DNA of 64,000 bases from Zygnema cylindricum (taxonomy: Eukaryota > Streptophyta > Zygnematophyceae > Zygnematales > Zygnemataceae), in contig JBBHKE010000144.1 in NCBI GenBank assembly GCA_037447655.1, positions 124,001 through 188,000 on the forward strand, in the 5' to 3' direction. Position 1 is the first letter of the stretch. The number at the start of each line of letters is the position of its first letter. Both the position numbers and the translations under genes were made by a program. The notes beneath the pieces are model-generated. The model was not told where the DNA came from and did no database searches. It worked only from the letters and a program-made list of their open reading frames with translations. Below are positions 1 to 11,064 of this stretch, piece by piece.

Positions 1-903
1 TACCAATGCTCTAGACCTGGGTTCTGCATGAATTGACTTACTAAGCCTACAGCTGCAACTAAATCAGGGCGTGTGCTAACCATTAAGTACATCAAGCTAC
101 CCACTGCCTCTTTGTAAGGGACTTGCCTCATCTGTTCTTTCTCAAACTGTGACTTAGGACCCATTTCTTTTGTAAGCTTTTGACTCAGGGTCTAAAGGTG
201 TTGATACGGGAATAGAATCTTCCATACCAAAACGTTTTAATTCTTCTTTTGCATATTTCTGTTGATTCATAGAGACTATATAAGCATCATTTTTTATTTC
301 TATACCAAGAATGTAGCTTAACTCTCCAAGGTCAGTCGTCTCAAATTTGTTGTTCAAGAACCGTTTGACCTTTTGAATCTCGGCTGACAGATAACCAAAC
401 ATACTCATGTCATCGACATAACTGAGACAATCACTAAGTTTTTGTCTTTCCTAGTAGTGTATACTGCTCTATATGTGTGACATCTCTCAAAGCCCTCTTT
501 TCCCATTTCGATGTCAAGTTTGATGTTCCAACACCTAGGATTTTGTTTTAGACCGTATATGGATTTGTGTAATTTAAACCCTTGTGTTCTTTTCATGGTA
601 CTACTTTGCCCTCTAGTTATTCCATTTAGACTTCTTCCTCTAAATCCCTATTAGGAATGCAGTTTTGATATGTAGTTGATGCATCTACATACCTTCTGAT
701 GCACCTAAGGCTATTAAACTTCTAAGACTATTAAATTTTTCTCCTGGGGAGAAAGTTTCAGTGTAATCAACCCTGTCTTCTTGCGAATACCTTTTAACAA
801 CTAACCTCGCTTTATATCTTTCCACTGATCCATCTAGCTTCCTCTTAATCTTAAAGACCCATTTACACCCCACAATGTTTTTCTCTATTGGGCGTTCTAC
901 CAA
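1..903 (-). pseudogene. E1 reverse transcriptase, broken
   Basis: Copia RT in pieces. 903-685 has the N-terminal part with the GCKWVFKIK and ERYKARLV blocks typical of copia RT. 596-405 has the SIYGLKQNPRCWN block. The catalytic YVDD box is encoded near 421-410, at the junction of two frames. 408-154 covers the LGELSYILGIEI block, and 135-1 reads on into the SLMYLM/TRPD connection before RNase H. At least three frame changes are needed. It would copy element RNA to cDNA in virus-like particles, but cannot be functional as read. Confidence 0.9.
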
Positions 904-1101
904 GGTCCAAGTATTATTTTTGATCAGTGAGTCATATTCTAATTCTATTGCCTCTTTTCATTTCTGAGAATTAGAACTCTCCAAAGCTTCATGAAAGGTT
1001 TGCAGTTCCCCCTCTGCCACCATAAAACAATAAGCTAAACCCCCTTTTTCCATTTCTTCAATGAGTCGTTTTTGTTTTGCATGTATCCGATAAGATACTC
1101 T

Positions 1102-2274
1102 TTATGGGGTTACCTTCAATCTCGATTGTTGAATCGGATTCGGAGAAGTTGTATTTTGTGAAGGTTGTGGTGCCGATAACCTCTTCATTGGTAAAGTTTG
1201 AAAGGTTGATGTTCCACCGAGGATGACACAAGCCTGAACTGGAATGGAAATTGGCGTCGATGAGGAAGGCTCCACTTCATGTTCTCTGCTTGGAGTACCT
1301 GCTCTTTGTGGGGACCCACTTTCTAATTCTTCTTGATTGTTAAAGGGAACATTGCCAGTCTCTAGTTTTTCAAACCAATGGGTCAAAACTACTTGTCACA
1401 TCTAAACTACTCTCTTTCCCTTCATCTATAGTCACATCTCGATTAACATAAAATTTCCTTGTAACTAGGTCATAAATTATGTAAGCTTTTTTTTGTTGTG
1501 ATAACCTATAAAGACACTAGTCCAACACTTCTTGTCAAATTTCTTTCTATTATATGTTTTGATGTGAACAAAGGTTTTGCTTCTAAACATTTTAAAATGT
1601 TTAACATTTGGTTTAAAACCTGACCAAGCTTCTTCAGGTGTAATATCTTTCAGAGAAGTACTAGGAAAACTGTTCTTCATATAAACTGTAGTAAGGATAG
1701 CTTCAGCCTATAAGTTTTGATTCAATTTTGCACTATGTACTAAACAACGTGTTATTTCAGCCAAAGTTCGGTTAAGTCTTTTTGATACTCCATTTTGCTG
1801 CGAAGTGTTATTTCAGCCAAAGTTCGGTTAAGTCTTTCTGATACTCCATTTTGCTGCGAACTATATGTAACTTTGAATTTCGTGTTGTATCACCCAAGTT
1901 TTGCAATTTTCGTTAAAAGCATTGGAGGTATATTCCTCCCCATTATTCGACCTTCAAATGTGGATTCGTTCTTCTGCCTGGTTTTCTACCATGGTTTTAA
2001 ACTCTTTGAATTTCTCAAGGGCTTCACTCTTGGATTTCATAAAGTACACCCATATTTTTCTAGTGCACTCATCTATAAACGTGATTAAAAATCTAGAACC
2101 TCTATGACTTGAGGGGTGAGGACCGCTCAAGTCAGAATGAATAAGCTCTAGCTTCCTTCTATAATTGTGTTCATCAACTTTATGAAAAGAAAGCCTTCTT
2201 TGCTTACCTTGAGCACCTACTTCACACTCTTTAAGATTGTCTTTGGTGTTGACGTCCTCAAGTCCTAGTACCAT
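1102..2274 (-). pseudogene. E1 integrase, broken, with internal tandem duplication
   Basis: 2274-1954 encodes the N-terminal part of a copia integrase core: HSDLSGPHP with the first catalytic Asp, then FLITFIDECTRKIWVYF with the second-strand Asp. 1680-1477 encodes the C-terminal TPEEAWSG and IGYHN region. A linker rich in S/P/T (1386-1102) leads to RT. The stretch between is disrupted by a roughly 54-bp direct duplication (1750-1803 and 1806-1860). It would insert cDNA into chromosomes, but is inactive here. Confidence 0.85.
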
Positions 2275-2331
2275 ATTCTTTTCGATGAGTCGTTTGAGAT
2301 TCTGCTCTCCCAGATTACTAAATCGTTGATG

Positions 2332-2808
2332 CTATAGCTCTACAGTCTGCGCTTCTGTGCTGAAATACATATGTGCATCTTCATCACCTAATCGTAGAGC
2401 AAAAAGATTCACTTCCCGATATCCAATGGTGATTAGCTTTCCCTCGCTTCTGATTTCACACCTTTCATTTTTCCTTTTCTGAAATTCGACTTTTAGTCCA
2501 CTCCTCACATCATGCATAACACTAAAAAGGTTATGCTTTAAACCAGGTAAGTATAAAACTTCTTTTAGATGCCCTTCACTACTACTCGTATCACAGTATA
2601 ACTGTAACTTAACCTCACCCATTAGACTGGTCTCTAAAATTTTATCATCTGCTAGTACGATCCGTCGAGGATTATGTAACTCTGTGAGAGAAGAAATGAT
2701 AGACTTTTCATTACACATATGATGAGACGCTCCAAAATCTATAATCCATTTACTTTTCTTAGCATTTGATTGTGTGAGAAAAGGTTTAGTCTCATCTTGT
2801 ATGTTCAT
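2332..2808 (-). pseudogene. E1 aspartic protease and GAG-pre-integrase region
   Basis: An open stretch of 158 codons. The start shows WIIDFGASHHMC, the copia protease active-site region in which the usual DSGA is DFGA. The LYLPGLKHNLFS block follows, then the pre-integrase segment. The protease would mature the polyprotein. Changing the Ser after the catalytic Asp to Phe is likely damaging, in keeping with a dead element. Confidence 0.85.
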
Positions 2809-2819
2809 AGAAAATGATT

Positions 2820-3060
2820 GTTTTTTCTGTCTATTTTTGTCTTTACTACGACAAACTTAAGACTTATGACCTAGTTTTCCACAATCGTAACAAACAATTT
2901 TTTTCTTAAAGTTTTCAGTCTCTTTCTTTTTGATTCTACAGTCAGCAGTCTGATGATTGGTTTTGGAACATATAGCACAACACTCTGATGATTGGTTTTG
3001 GCACATATAGCACAGTTGTTGACTCTGTGCATTTAGTGACTGTTTGCCTTTGACATAAAG
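2820..3060 (-). pseudogene. E1 nucleocapsid zinc knuckles (CCHC), one partly duplicated
   Basis: Two CX2CX4HX4C knuckles can be read on the minus strand, one with Cys-Tyr-Asp-Cys at about 2890-2850 and one with Cys-Ala-Ile-Cys at about 2980-2940. The second is followed upstream by a direct repeat of about 32 bp (about 2950-3015), so half a knuckle is copied. These bind element RNA during packaging. Frame breaks surround both. Confidence 0.7.
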
Positions 3061-3264
3061 AGATTTATTTGACTCCTATTCCTTCCTTTTAAATTCAACT
3101 TCTTATTGAAAGAAATGTTGATATATAACATCAAAATCTACATTAGGTTGACTTTTCAAAGCCGTAATTATCATACCATACTGTGATGGCAAAGACCTAA
3201 ACAGTGTGAGGATCAAATCATCATCATTCAGTTTTGTGCTGACTTCGGTTAGGTGTAACTTAAG

Positions 3265-3447
3265 CTATTTCAATCTATTAATGTGAGTTTCCATAGTATC
3301 TCCACTCTCCATACTAAATTCTTGCAATTTGTTTTTTAATTGTATTATATTGGACGGATTAGTACGCTCATGTATAGTCCTTATTTTTTCCCACATAGCC
3401 TTAGGTTTGTCCAATTCCACAATGTGCAAAAGTTGACTGTCTTCCAT
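3265..3447 (-). pseudogene. E1 gag fragment (copia UBN2-type)
   Basis: Sixty codons match the middle of copia gag: AKAMWEKI-like DKPKAMWEKI, IIQLKNKLQEFSM and GDTMETHINRLK. This is the usual alpha-helical capsid segment, where element proteins carry W..L and LK..L..fkM blocks. The frame is broken on both sides; further gag-like sequence lies towards the primer site at 3628. Confidence 0.75.
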
Positions 3448-3627
3448 TGGTAGAAAAATTACTGTCGCTGCCTCTTCTTATTTTCTATCATAACCTTGAT
3501 AGGTTTAAATTTTGTGCCTGCTACAATACCCTAGAAATTCTTATATTTTAGAATTCAGGTCATCTTAGCTTTCCATAGTAAATAATTACTACCATTAAAT
3601 TTTTGGATGTCTGTAATTTTACTTAAC

Positions 3628-3639
3628 GCTCCGATACCA
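3628..3639 (-). promoter_or_regulatory. Primer binding site of E1 (initiator-tRNA-Met type)
   Basis: On the minus strand TGGTATCGGAGC immediately follows the LTR end ...TCTCAACA. It differs by one or two bases from the TGGTATCAGAGC site used by many copia elements to prime minus-strand DNA synthesis. Confidence 0.8.
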
Positions 3640-4370
3640 TGTTGAGATTCAGAAAAAGTGGCCATAGGATCGATCAATTACAAGACAGGAAGATAAAGAA
3701 AACAAATCTCTAAATGAGAAAGCAAGCTTAATCACTAAACAAGAAATAAGATTTATTACTTAAACGATAAAATAAGCACTCAGTGCCAAAATACCAACAG
3801 GGAAAAATTGAAGAGAAAAATTGAAGAGAATCATTCAGTAGATTGATGATTAAATTTCAATGTCCAGCATGAGTACATTTTATATATGTGAATGACGGAG
3901 GTACTACGCTACTTGTGTTCCACGTAAAGGAATAGAATCATAACTTGTGACCTACGTAATCAAATCAATGACCAAAATTTACTACGTGACATTCACTCAA
4001 AATCTACGACGACTTAACTTGTCGTACAGTACAAGTAGACGACTACGTTTCATCAAAACTTGACGTCTACTCAAAGTATGCTTGACGTCTAACCAAATTT
4101 TACTTTACGTCCACGCAAATGTATCCTGACATCTAATCACCCGTACAGGACTCCGGTTGATTCTTTCTCACGTCACGTTGACTACTTTTGACTTTCTGAT
4201 CCTTAGCTGAAATTGGACGTAGAAATCTTGACAATAAGCAGGCCGTTTGATGCTAATTAATTTAACATACGTTTTTGTACATACAAACAAATTAGTGTTG
4301 ACTTAGAGTAGTGATCAACCAGGTTAGCTTTTAGTGTAACGACAATCACCGTGGGGGGCGCCAATTAGAC
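3640..4370 (-). mobile_element. 5' LTR of E1 (outer end not located)
   Basis: The LTR starts on the plus strand at TGTTGAGATTC next to the primer site. Its outer end cannot be fixed: no clear TCAACA partner was found, so the limit at about 4370 is a guess. A TATATAT-like stretch lies near 3880. Confidence 0.5.
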
Positions 4371-5600
4371 CTAATACTAAACATGCGCATTTATTTCTTT
4401 TGTTGTTTTGTCAGATGTTGGTGGCTCACAATTGTTTATATTCATGAGAGCCTTGTAGAACAAATATCAATGTGTTAAGGGAAGTAGGAACCTAAGTTGT
4501 AGTTCTTTAGAGTTGTCGAGTGTAGGAAACGTAGATAAGAAACATGGTTGATAGCATTGCTTTGTTGCCTTGAGATAACATAAGAGTTTTTTGGAGATAT
4601 CATGTGTATTGAAGTTGTTTAGTGCTTTGTGTATTTGGTTTGTGTGATATGTATTCTTTTATATATGTTCAGATCATTCTTATGTAAGTTGTAAGGTGTA
4701 GTTCTTGATGTGTCACAAGATTAATAAGTACATGTAAGGGGAGAATGTCATTATTTATGGTGGACTATATTACTCATCGCTAGGGATGCAATAGTTTGGG
4801 TGTTTTCCGCGGTCTATTTTAGACCAAGGGATAACATTTCTTAGATCGCTTTTTAGCCTTTTAGAAGTCAGTGAAGAAATGAATGACAAATGAAACTTTG
4901 GTTCCTCCTATTTTTTTACTCACCGTATTTTTGGGAATCCCATTTGTTTTTATCTGCCATCACAAGAAAAACAAACCCGTAAAATACACTTTGTTTGAGT
5001 ACAAAAAGGGCATAAAATTTGGGAAAATCGATTCGGGAAATGGATTTGGGAAAATGAATTTCGAAAAATGAATTTGAGAAAATGAATTTGGGAAATGATT
5101 TTGGGAAAAGGAATTTGGGAAAAGGAATTTGGAAAAATGAACTTGGAAAAATTAACTAAGAAAAATGACAGGAGAAAAATAAACACAGAAAACAATTAAA
5201 ACCAACAACGAAAGAATAGATAAAAAGGACTAGTTTCAGGTGATTTGTTTATTCAATTTCAAGCTTTCTATTTTTCAGAAATGTTATATTTTTCTCGGGA
5301 ACCATACTTCGCCAAAATGTGTTATAGAACCGTCATCAATTTTGAACTGTGCTTTTACAAATCTGATCTTTCGGATTGGTATTTCGGTCAAAGACAATCT
5401 TTTATTTTCTCTTTTTCTTCAACCAGAATTTTGTGCGTAAATCATTTTTCAAATTTTCTTTGTACGCAAAAGATAATGATTTCCTTTTCCAGATATTTTG
5501 CAGGTGTATTTATTGAAAGATAAAAAATATGGCGTTTTATTAGTTACAGATTTTGGACAAGCTGAGTCTTCGTTAAGAAAAGATTATATCATGCCCTCAA
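4371..5600. other. AT-rich spacer with a degenerate minisatellite
   Basis: No gene is recognised. About 5015-5170 holds roughly ten imperfect copies of a 15-bp unit of the type GGGAAAATGAATTTG. Short open frames on both strands here are products of the repeat and of AT richness. Confidence 0.6.
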
Positions 5601-6236
5601 AATTGTTCGGCAAAATCTTTCAGCCTCTCACAGTCTCTCTCCCTCTCGTCCTCTCTCCCTTTCTATCCCCCTCTCTCTTCTCTTCCTCTCTCCCTCAAGC
5701 TGAGTCTTCATTGAGGAAAGATCAAGTTCGGAAAATCATTCAGCCTCTCACAGTCTTTCTCCATCTTGTCCTCTCTCCCTCTCTCCCTCTCTCCCTCTCG
5801 TCCTCTCTTCCTCTCTCCCTCTCTCCATCTCTCCTTCTCTCCCTCTCCCCCTCTCTCCTCTCTCCCTCTCTCCCTCTCTTCCTCTCTCCCTCTCTCCACC
5901 TCTCCTTCTCTCCCTCTCCCCCTCTCTCCTCTCTCCCTCTCTCCCTCTCCCCTCTCTCCCTCTCCCCTTCGCCCGCTCTCCCTCTCCCTTTCCCTTCCAC
6001 TCCCTCTCTCTCTCCCGCTCCCTCTCTCATTTCCTCTCCCTCTCCCTTTCCCTATCCTTCTACCTCTCCCCTCCCTTTCCCACTCTCTCTCCCACTCCCT
6101 CTTTCTCTCCCAATCCCTCTCCAATCCCTCTTCCTCTCCCTCTCCCTCTCCCGCTCCCTCTCCCTTTCCCTCTCCTTCTCCATCTCCCTCTCCCCCTCTC
6201 TCGCCCTCTCCCTCTCTCTCTCACACCTTATCCTCT
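5559..6236. repeat. CT-rich polypyrimidine tract with internal duplication
   Basis: Plus-strand (CTCCCT)n-like tract, about 5636-6236. A unit of about 80 bp starting AAGCTGAGTCTTC and ending in CAGCCTCTCACAGTC occurs at 5559-5640 and again at 5696-5760, so CT repeat lies between two copies of a unique sequence. The long frames seen in the tract are low-complexity artefacts. Confidence 0.85.
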
Positions 6237-6336
6237 CTCGCCTTGATGTTGACTTTTTGATACATTCTGCTTTTTTTTAAGTTACATCATCCTGTTTTTT
6301 CCTTTTGTACATCAGTGTCACTGGCAACAGTATTCA

Positions 6337-6337
<1 letters not shown>

Positions 6338-6379
<42 letters not shown>
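6338..6379. repeat. (TA)n microsatellite
   Basis: About 20 uninterrupted TA units. Confidence 0.95.
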
Positions 6380-6381
<2 letters not shown>

Positions 6382-6759
6382 TAGAGGTCTTCTGGAGCAT
6401 CACGCTTGACTTATAATCTTCGTCAGCGACAATCCTGGAGGACTCGCTGTTGGTTTTGGACGATCTTCAGCGATCCATCGATTCTGACAAAAGTACCGAT
6501 TCTCATGTATGTGACGTGACGTGACGTGACGAATCCGAGTGTACGGAATTGAACCAACGTTTACATGTTTTAATGAATGCTCTGTGTACGGAATTGCCTG
6601 AACAAATGTGCGGCAATTCCCGGTGGAAACTCAATGTGTATATACAGTCTGATTGGACCAAGTTAGGTTTGCATTTAGTGTAGATCCTTATTAGGTAGAA
6701 TACAAAGGCATTGCAGATCAGACAGAAAATTATCCCTTCATCCATCAATTTTAGAGAGC

Positions 6760-7059
6760 AAGTCAGACATTATAGTGAGACAAAGAATAGAATAGAATTT
6801 TGGCTTTATTACAAAAGTCTCTTGTAACAAATTGTCCTTAAAGGACCATTATTGAAAGCTACGGCTATTCCTGAGATTCTATCTTGTCTACTTTTGTCTA
6901 CTTGCTATAAATATCTCTCCCTACTCTACCTCATTCCTATCTCTATTGTTTCTGTGACTCCCCAAAGCCCCTCTGCGTGTATTGATCTGTGGCCGGTCCA
7001 TTTTGTCTGTGGTTACGGGAATCCTTCCCGTTAGCTCGGATGACCGACCAGGCGCATCA
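6760..7059 (+). mobile_element. LTR 3' portion upstream of the gag-like frame
   Basis: The sequence ends ...GCGCATCA at 7059, four bases before an ATG that is embedded in GTTATGGGCCCACCC. The same 15-mer, with the same 4-base spacing from the LTR end, follows the LTRs of copia elements A and B. TATAAATA at 6906-6913 resembles the TATAAATATT in the LTR of B. The outer LTR end was not found, so the left coordinate is approximate. Confidence 0.5.
6906..6913 (+). promoter_or_regulatory. TATA box candidate of the LTR
   Basis: TATAAATA, about 150 bp before the LTR end at 7059. In element B the TATAAATATT motif at about 51559 is about 220 bp before the LTR end. Confidence 0.45.
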
Positions 7060-7060
7060 G

Positions 7061-7075
7061 GTTATGGGCCCACCC
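7061..7075 (+). promoter_or_regulatory. Shared primer-site/gag-start 15-mer
   Basis: GTTATGGGCCCACCC occurs here and just inside the 5' LTRs of element A (42170-42184) and element B (51782-51796). TGGGCCCACCC is the candidate tRNA primer site; it overlaps the gag start codon ATG. Confidence 0.6.
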
Positions 7076-10000
7076 ATACGGGGCCCAAAGGAGTTCGAAA
7101 TCTCGAGAGACGAAAGTAACAGCCACCACAAGAAAGCTGAGAGTAGAGGAGAAGAATCGGAGATCTCTGCAACAACAACAACGAAAGCAGAAAGTCAGAT
7201 CCGAGAATTGGATTGGACTGAAGGGGGAGCCTTGGAAAATGACTTCCAAGGGCTCAAAGGGGAGAAGTTAATGGAGAAGACAACTGAAAGATCATCCATG
7301 GCAGTACGGATCGGGCTGCTTCGATCACTAATTCACACGGCCTACGATAACATGATGACCCTCCAAGAGAACATTTCCCATTTTACTGAAATCCTAGTCA
7401 AAGCTGAGTCAGCCGGTCTCCACCTCCCAACAGGTACAAAGATTTCATTGCTACTCCTATCGGTACCTCCTGAGTTTACTTCGATGCTCACCTTATTGGA
7501 GGGCTACGAGGGGAAGGAGTGGAAGTGGGAGGTTGACGAGAAGCTGATTGCTACATATGGCTCCACCGAGGTGGTGATGCCCGACAAGGCCTCCAAGAGC
7601 GAGCCTGGCATCATGGAGAGAAGCGGTCAAATCAGTGACCAATTAGGTGACAGGGTAGAGACTAAACAAAACAGTCAGAACCCAGATCACATACACTCTG
7701 TCTGCAACTCCAGCATTCGGATCAAAGTCGACCACAGCGGAGAGGAGACAGGAAAAACTCTTGACAATGGAGGAGGAAAAGCTGGGAACAGAAAGACCTC
7801 TAACAATTCCATTGCAGGCCAAACTCCAGACTGCGACACGGTCCCACACGTGTACCTCTTTCCGAAAGCAGATGCTAGAGAAGGGGAAGGTTTGCCACGA
7901 GGGCAGATAGAAGGGGAAGAAGAACTCACCATTTCGGAGAGGCAATCTGAGGAGATCGACCATCGCCCAAGAGCATGTGGCACTATCTCCGTCCGCAATC
8001 TTCCGAGGGAGCCGCCAAATCAGATGGCTGAGGGCTCCATCCTTGAACCTGCATATCCCAAAGTCAGAAACATCAGTGGATGGGACGCCATTCAGCCGAC
8101 GACAAAGGAGTCAAGCAAGAAGGACAAAATTGGAGTTCTAACCCTGCAGAGAAAGAATATAAGCAGCAAACAGAAAGGCTGTACATTTAACTTTGCACAT
8201 GTTGCTGCAGCAACAAAGGCAAAGACGGAATACGGCTCAGACAAGTCGAGGGCCATCATCAGCTCCAAGCGGAGCAGTAGAGAGAATCGAGATCCTAAGA
8301 TTAAGGATCACCCATCTCAAGAGGAGACGGGAAGGAGATCTTACCTCAAAAAGGTCGGAGATCTGGTGTCTCAAAACGACGCCACGCTTAACCGCATTGC
8401 CTCAGAACGGCGTGAATCCACAGAATGTGATGAAGAAACCTGCGGAGATGTTACAGAGAATGCGCAAAGTCGACCAAGTGCGTCATCCACCATCCGCAAA
8501 GAGGACAAGAGCAGTGTCCTGCACAGAGAATCAGAACGCCAGTCCGCAAAGCAAATCAATACCGAGATGAAAAGAGGCAACAAAGGTGGCACACGTATGA
8601 CTACAATGATGCAACAAGGGAAAGCTAACAAAGATCAGAAAGCGACAGACTTTGCAGCAGAGAAAGCCATCAAGCCTCAATCGGAGACAACAAATGCAAG
8701 CATTGACAAAATCATGTCAAGCAGCGAGACAGCGGATTCAAAGAGAGAATCAAGAAACATCGACGAAACGGGGTACGGTTCCTCTCACCAAACGGAGGAT
8801 GTTGTGAACAAAGAGATCCAGCGAGCTTCGGAGATCATCTGTAGCCGAGTGGCTACATACGGTCCCATGAGCACCGACTTGCGCCATGTTGACCAAGACA
8901 GTAAGAGTGAACTCACCAATCTGCAAAATAGAAGGAAAAACCCTTATGAGTCGGTAAAAAGTGAGGAGGGGAACAAGCAAGGTGTAGGAGGCACATGGAG
9001 GGAACACAAGGACAACCAGGAAGAAGGAGGAAATCAGCGAGTACAAATCATCAAATTAGACAACAAGGTCATCCGTCTCAAAGTTTATGAGAAAAGTGGG
9101 AGCAAAGGTGACAAAGACGACAACTCACCATCCGAAAAGGGAATCGAATCCAAACGTTCCTCCAGTCAAGTCCACTTCAGTGTCCAATCCCGAGGAGGCC
9201 TCGAATCCTCCGCCTTCTCAATCTATTACAACCATCACAAGGAGGGAGCAAAGTCATCACAGACGATGAAGCACCATGCAAAACAGGTGAACTGCATGTT
9301 AGTAACCCCACAAGAAACGGAGAAGATTCATGCAACAAACTTGCTCACACCAACAATCAATAATCGGAAAGTGAGTAATACGGCTCAAACAAGGAGCAAA
9401 CTAATTTCTGACACGGTTGCATGTGAGATGAAAGCATATACAGGAAAAGAGTTCACAAGGAATCATATCTCACCGTTAATCGATCCAGCCGAGAAGAGGA
9501 TGGATTTGCCGAGCGCAATGACTCACATCCTCCTTAACGAAGACACCCCAAAGGAAGGAAATACACCAACAAAAGGAGCTCCTGCCATGGAGGTCGCCAG
9601 TAAGGAATCTGCAATCAGTGGAGGAGCAAGTGAGTCTCACATCAAGAAAAATCGGACAAAAACGAACAAAGGGCGAAAAACAAGAAAAGAAAATGTAAGT
9701 CAGAATTACTTTAATGTCCTTTCAAGCTCATTGTCACACGATACAGAAAACGGAAAAGAGTGCAAAAGTCAGTGCAAAAGTCAGAAAGCAAGAGAAGAAA
9801 CCGGAACTCACCAGAGAGGAGAAAAGTTTCCGAGGAAAGTGGGAGAAACTTCAAAGGAGTTCTCCACTAGTCGTCCCACACAACCGGTCAAAGGAAAATC
9901 TGATCAAGTAAGCAAAAGATTAGTCAACTTGATAGACGAGGAACCGAAGTCAAAAATGTGGGAGACCAAATCTTTCAAAGATGCATTACTGACCAAAATC

Positions 10001-10517
10001 CAGAAAACAGAAAAGACAGGATTGGTAGAGAATCGCTCACATGGATCCTCATCTCACCTTACTGTAAGTGAAGTCCTCCCAAATTCGCCATCCCTAAAGG
10101 CTCCAGATACGGCCAAACTTCAGTTGGCCTCAATTTCGAGAGTAGAAAATCTGCAAGGCACAGGAGAAGACATGGTGGGAGAAGTAAAAGGTGTTAGTTC
10201 CCAATCCCTAATTTTTCAGATTAAGTCAAGGCTCAATGTCAAGGAACATAGGAGTCAAAATGCAAAGAAAGATAAAATTAAAAGGACATCTAGTAAGATT
10301 CTGGAGCTAAAAGAATTTAAAGATGCAAAAGAATTGAAAGAATTCAGCTATAAAGACTTAACAGCAGCTGCAGGAAAGAAAAGGGGAGACAGACCTCTTA
10401 AACTGATAGTTGCCAAAAGGGAGTCCAGAGAAAATTTTGACAGATGTAGTAAGAATAGGGTTGAGGGCAGTAAAGAGATTTTACCTCACAAAATTCATGT
10501 GAAAGAGAAACATCTTG
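7064..10517 (+). CDS. Gag-like protein with ~1000-residue disordered tail (retroelement-derived, 3' end lost in gap)
   Basis: One open frame of 1151 codons up to the N gap. ATG 7064 (reading MGPPIRGPK) is preferred over ATG 7040 because it sits at the conserved LTR-primer-site-gag junction, and element A gag starts MGPPSRV at the same place. Residues about 95-165 resemble copia gag (UBN2 type): ENISHFTEIL, AGLHLP, LLLLSVPPEF and a final W....VDEKL block. The rest, about 980 residues, is hydrophilic, rich in K, E, S, T, N and Q, with no CCHC knuckle, protease or RT motif. Base composition is more GC-rich and even than the flanks. A frame this long without stops argues for selection or recent activity. 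It could be a gag-only element, a domesticated gag, or an element whose pol lies past the gap. Confidence 0.65.
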
Positions 10518-10527
10518 NNNNNNNNNN
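10518..10527. other. Assembly gap (10 N)
   Basis: Ten Ns interrupt the gag-like frame, next to simple repeats that probably stopped assembly. The true gap size is unknown. Confidence 0.99.
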
Positions 10528-10567
<40 letters not shown>

Positions 10568-10644
10568 CCTCCCTCCCTCCCTCCCTCCCTCCCTTAGAGG
10601 GGGGGGGGGGGAGAGAGAGGGAGAGGGAGAGGGAAAGGGAGAGC
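10528..10644. repeat. (TC)n(CCCT)n tract switching to poly-G/(GA)n
   Basis: The plus strand is pure pyrimidine to about 10595, then switches abruptly to G13 and GAGAGGGAG purine repeat. The arms are roughly complementary and could fold back. Confidence 0.9.
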
Positions 10645-10844
10645 AATCTGTGTATGCTATTATTTCCAGTATTTATCTGTAAAAAATTTTTATAGCGTAA
10701 GTTTCCGATCTTCCCTTTGCCTTGGCTAAGTCAGTATTTTGGGCGCAAGCTCAAAAAGATAAGTTTAAAGATTCTTGTGGCTTTTCACTATTTACTAATA
10801 AGATTTTTTTGTGACATTGAACAATTCACCCTTTTTTTTTCTTT

Positions 10845-11030
10845 CTTTATGTATACTATCTAAATCGTCACTGAAAATAAGCAGTTGTTTTTGTTCTTTT
10901 AGTAACGACCGCAGAAGACGAAGTAACTCGTACTCACCTGTGTAAAAATGTTTCTGAAACTTGTTTTTCCGCCTAACTCTCCTACACCGGCTTTTATAAA
11001 TTTTATTTTCTGATAGATTTGAAGTTCTAA
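10845..11030 (-). pseudogene. Unassigned fragment in the bacterial-like block
   Basis: About 70 codons stay open on the minus strand, containing YELLRLLRSLLKEQKQLL and then IFSDDLDSIHKE. Its composition matches the adjoining kinase and synthetase remnants. I cannot assign a family. Confidence 0.3.
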
Positions 11031-11064
11031 ACTTATGAGGGCCAGTTAAAAAAATTTCTCGTCA

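Larger units (their letters stand above)
1..3639 (-). mobile_element. Degenerate Ty1/copia retrotransposon E1 (truncated by window start)
   Basis: Read on the minus strand from 3639 down, the domains follow copia order: gag fragment, CCHC knuckles, protease, GAG-pre-integrase region, integrase, then reverse transcriptase running off the window at base 1. Frame changes and stops separate the domains, so this is a dead copy. An initiator-Met-type primer site (3628-3639) and an LTR end (from 3640) mark its 5' end. The order PR-IN-RT, with integrase before RT, identifies copia rather than gypsy. The 3' LTR lies outside the window. Confidence 0.93.

Noticed and set aside
5498-6280. Long Ser/Leu/Pro-rich and Arg/Glu/Gly-rich open frames over CT/GA tracts (also 15355-16264, 35929-36679, 38284-38891, 61316-62493)
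   Set aside because: Period-6 pyrimidine repeats contain no stop codons in any frame, so open frames occur on both strands at once. No composition or splice evidence for coding.
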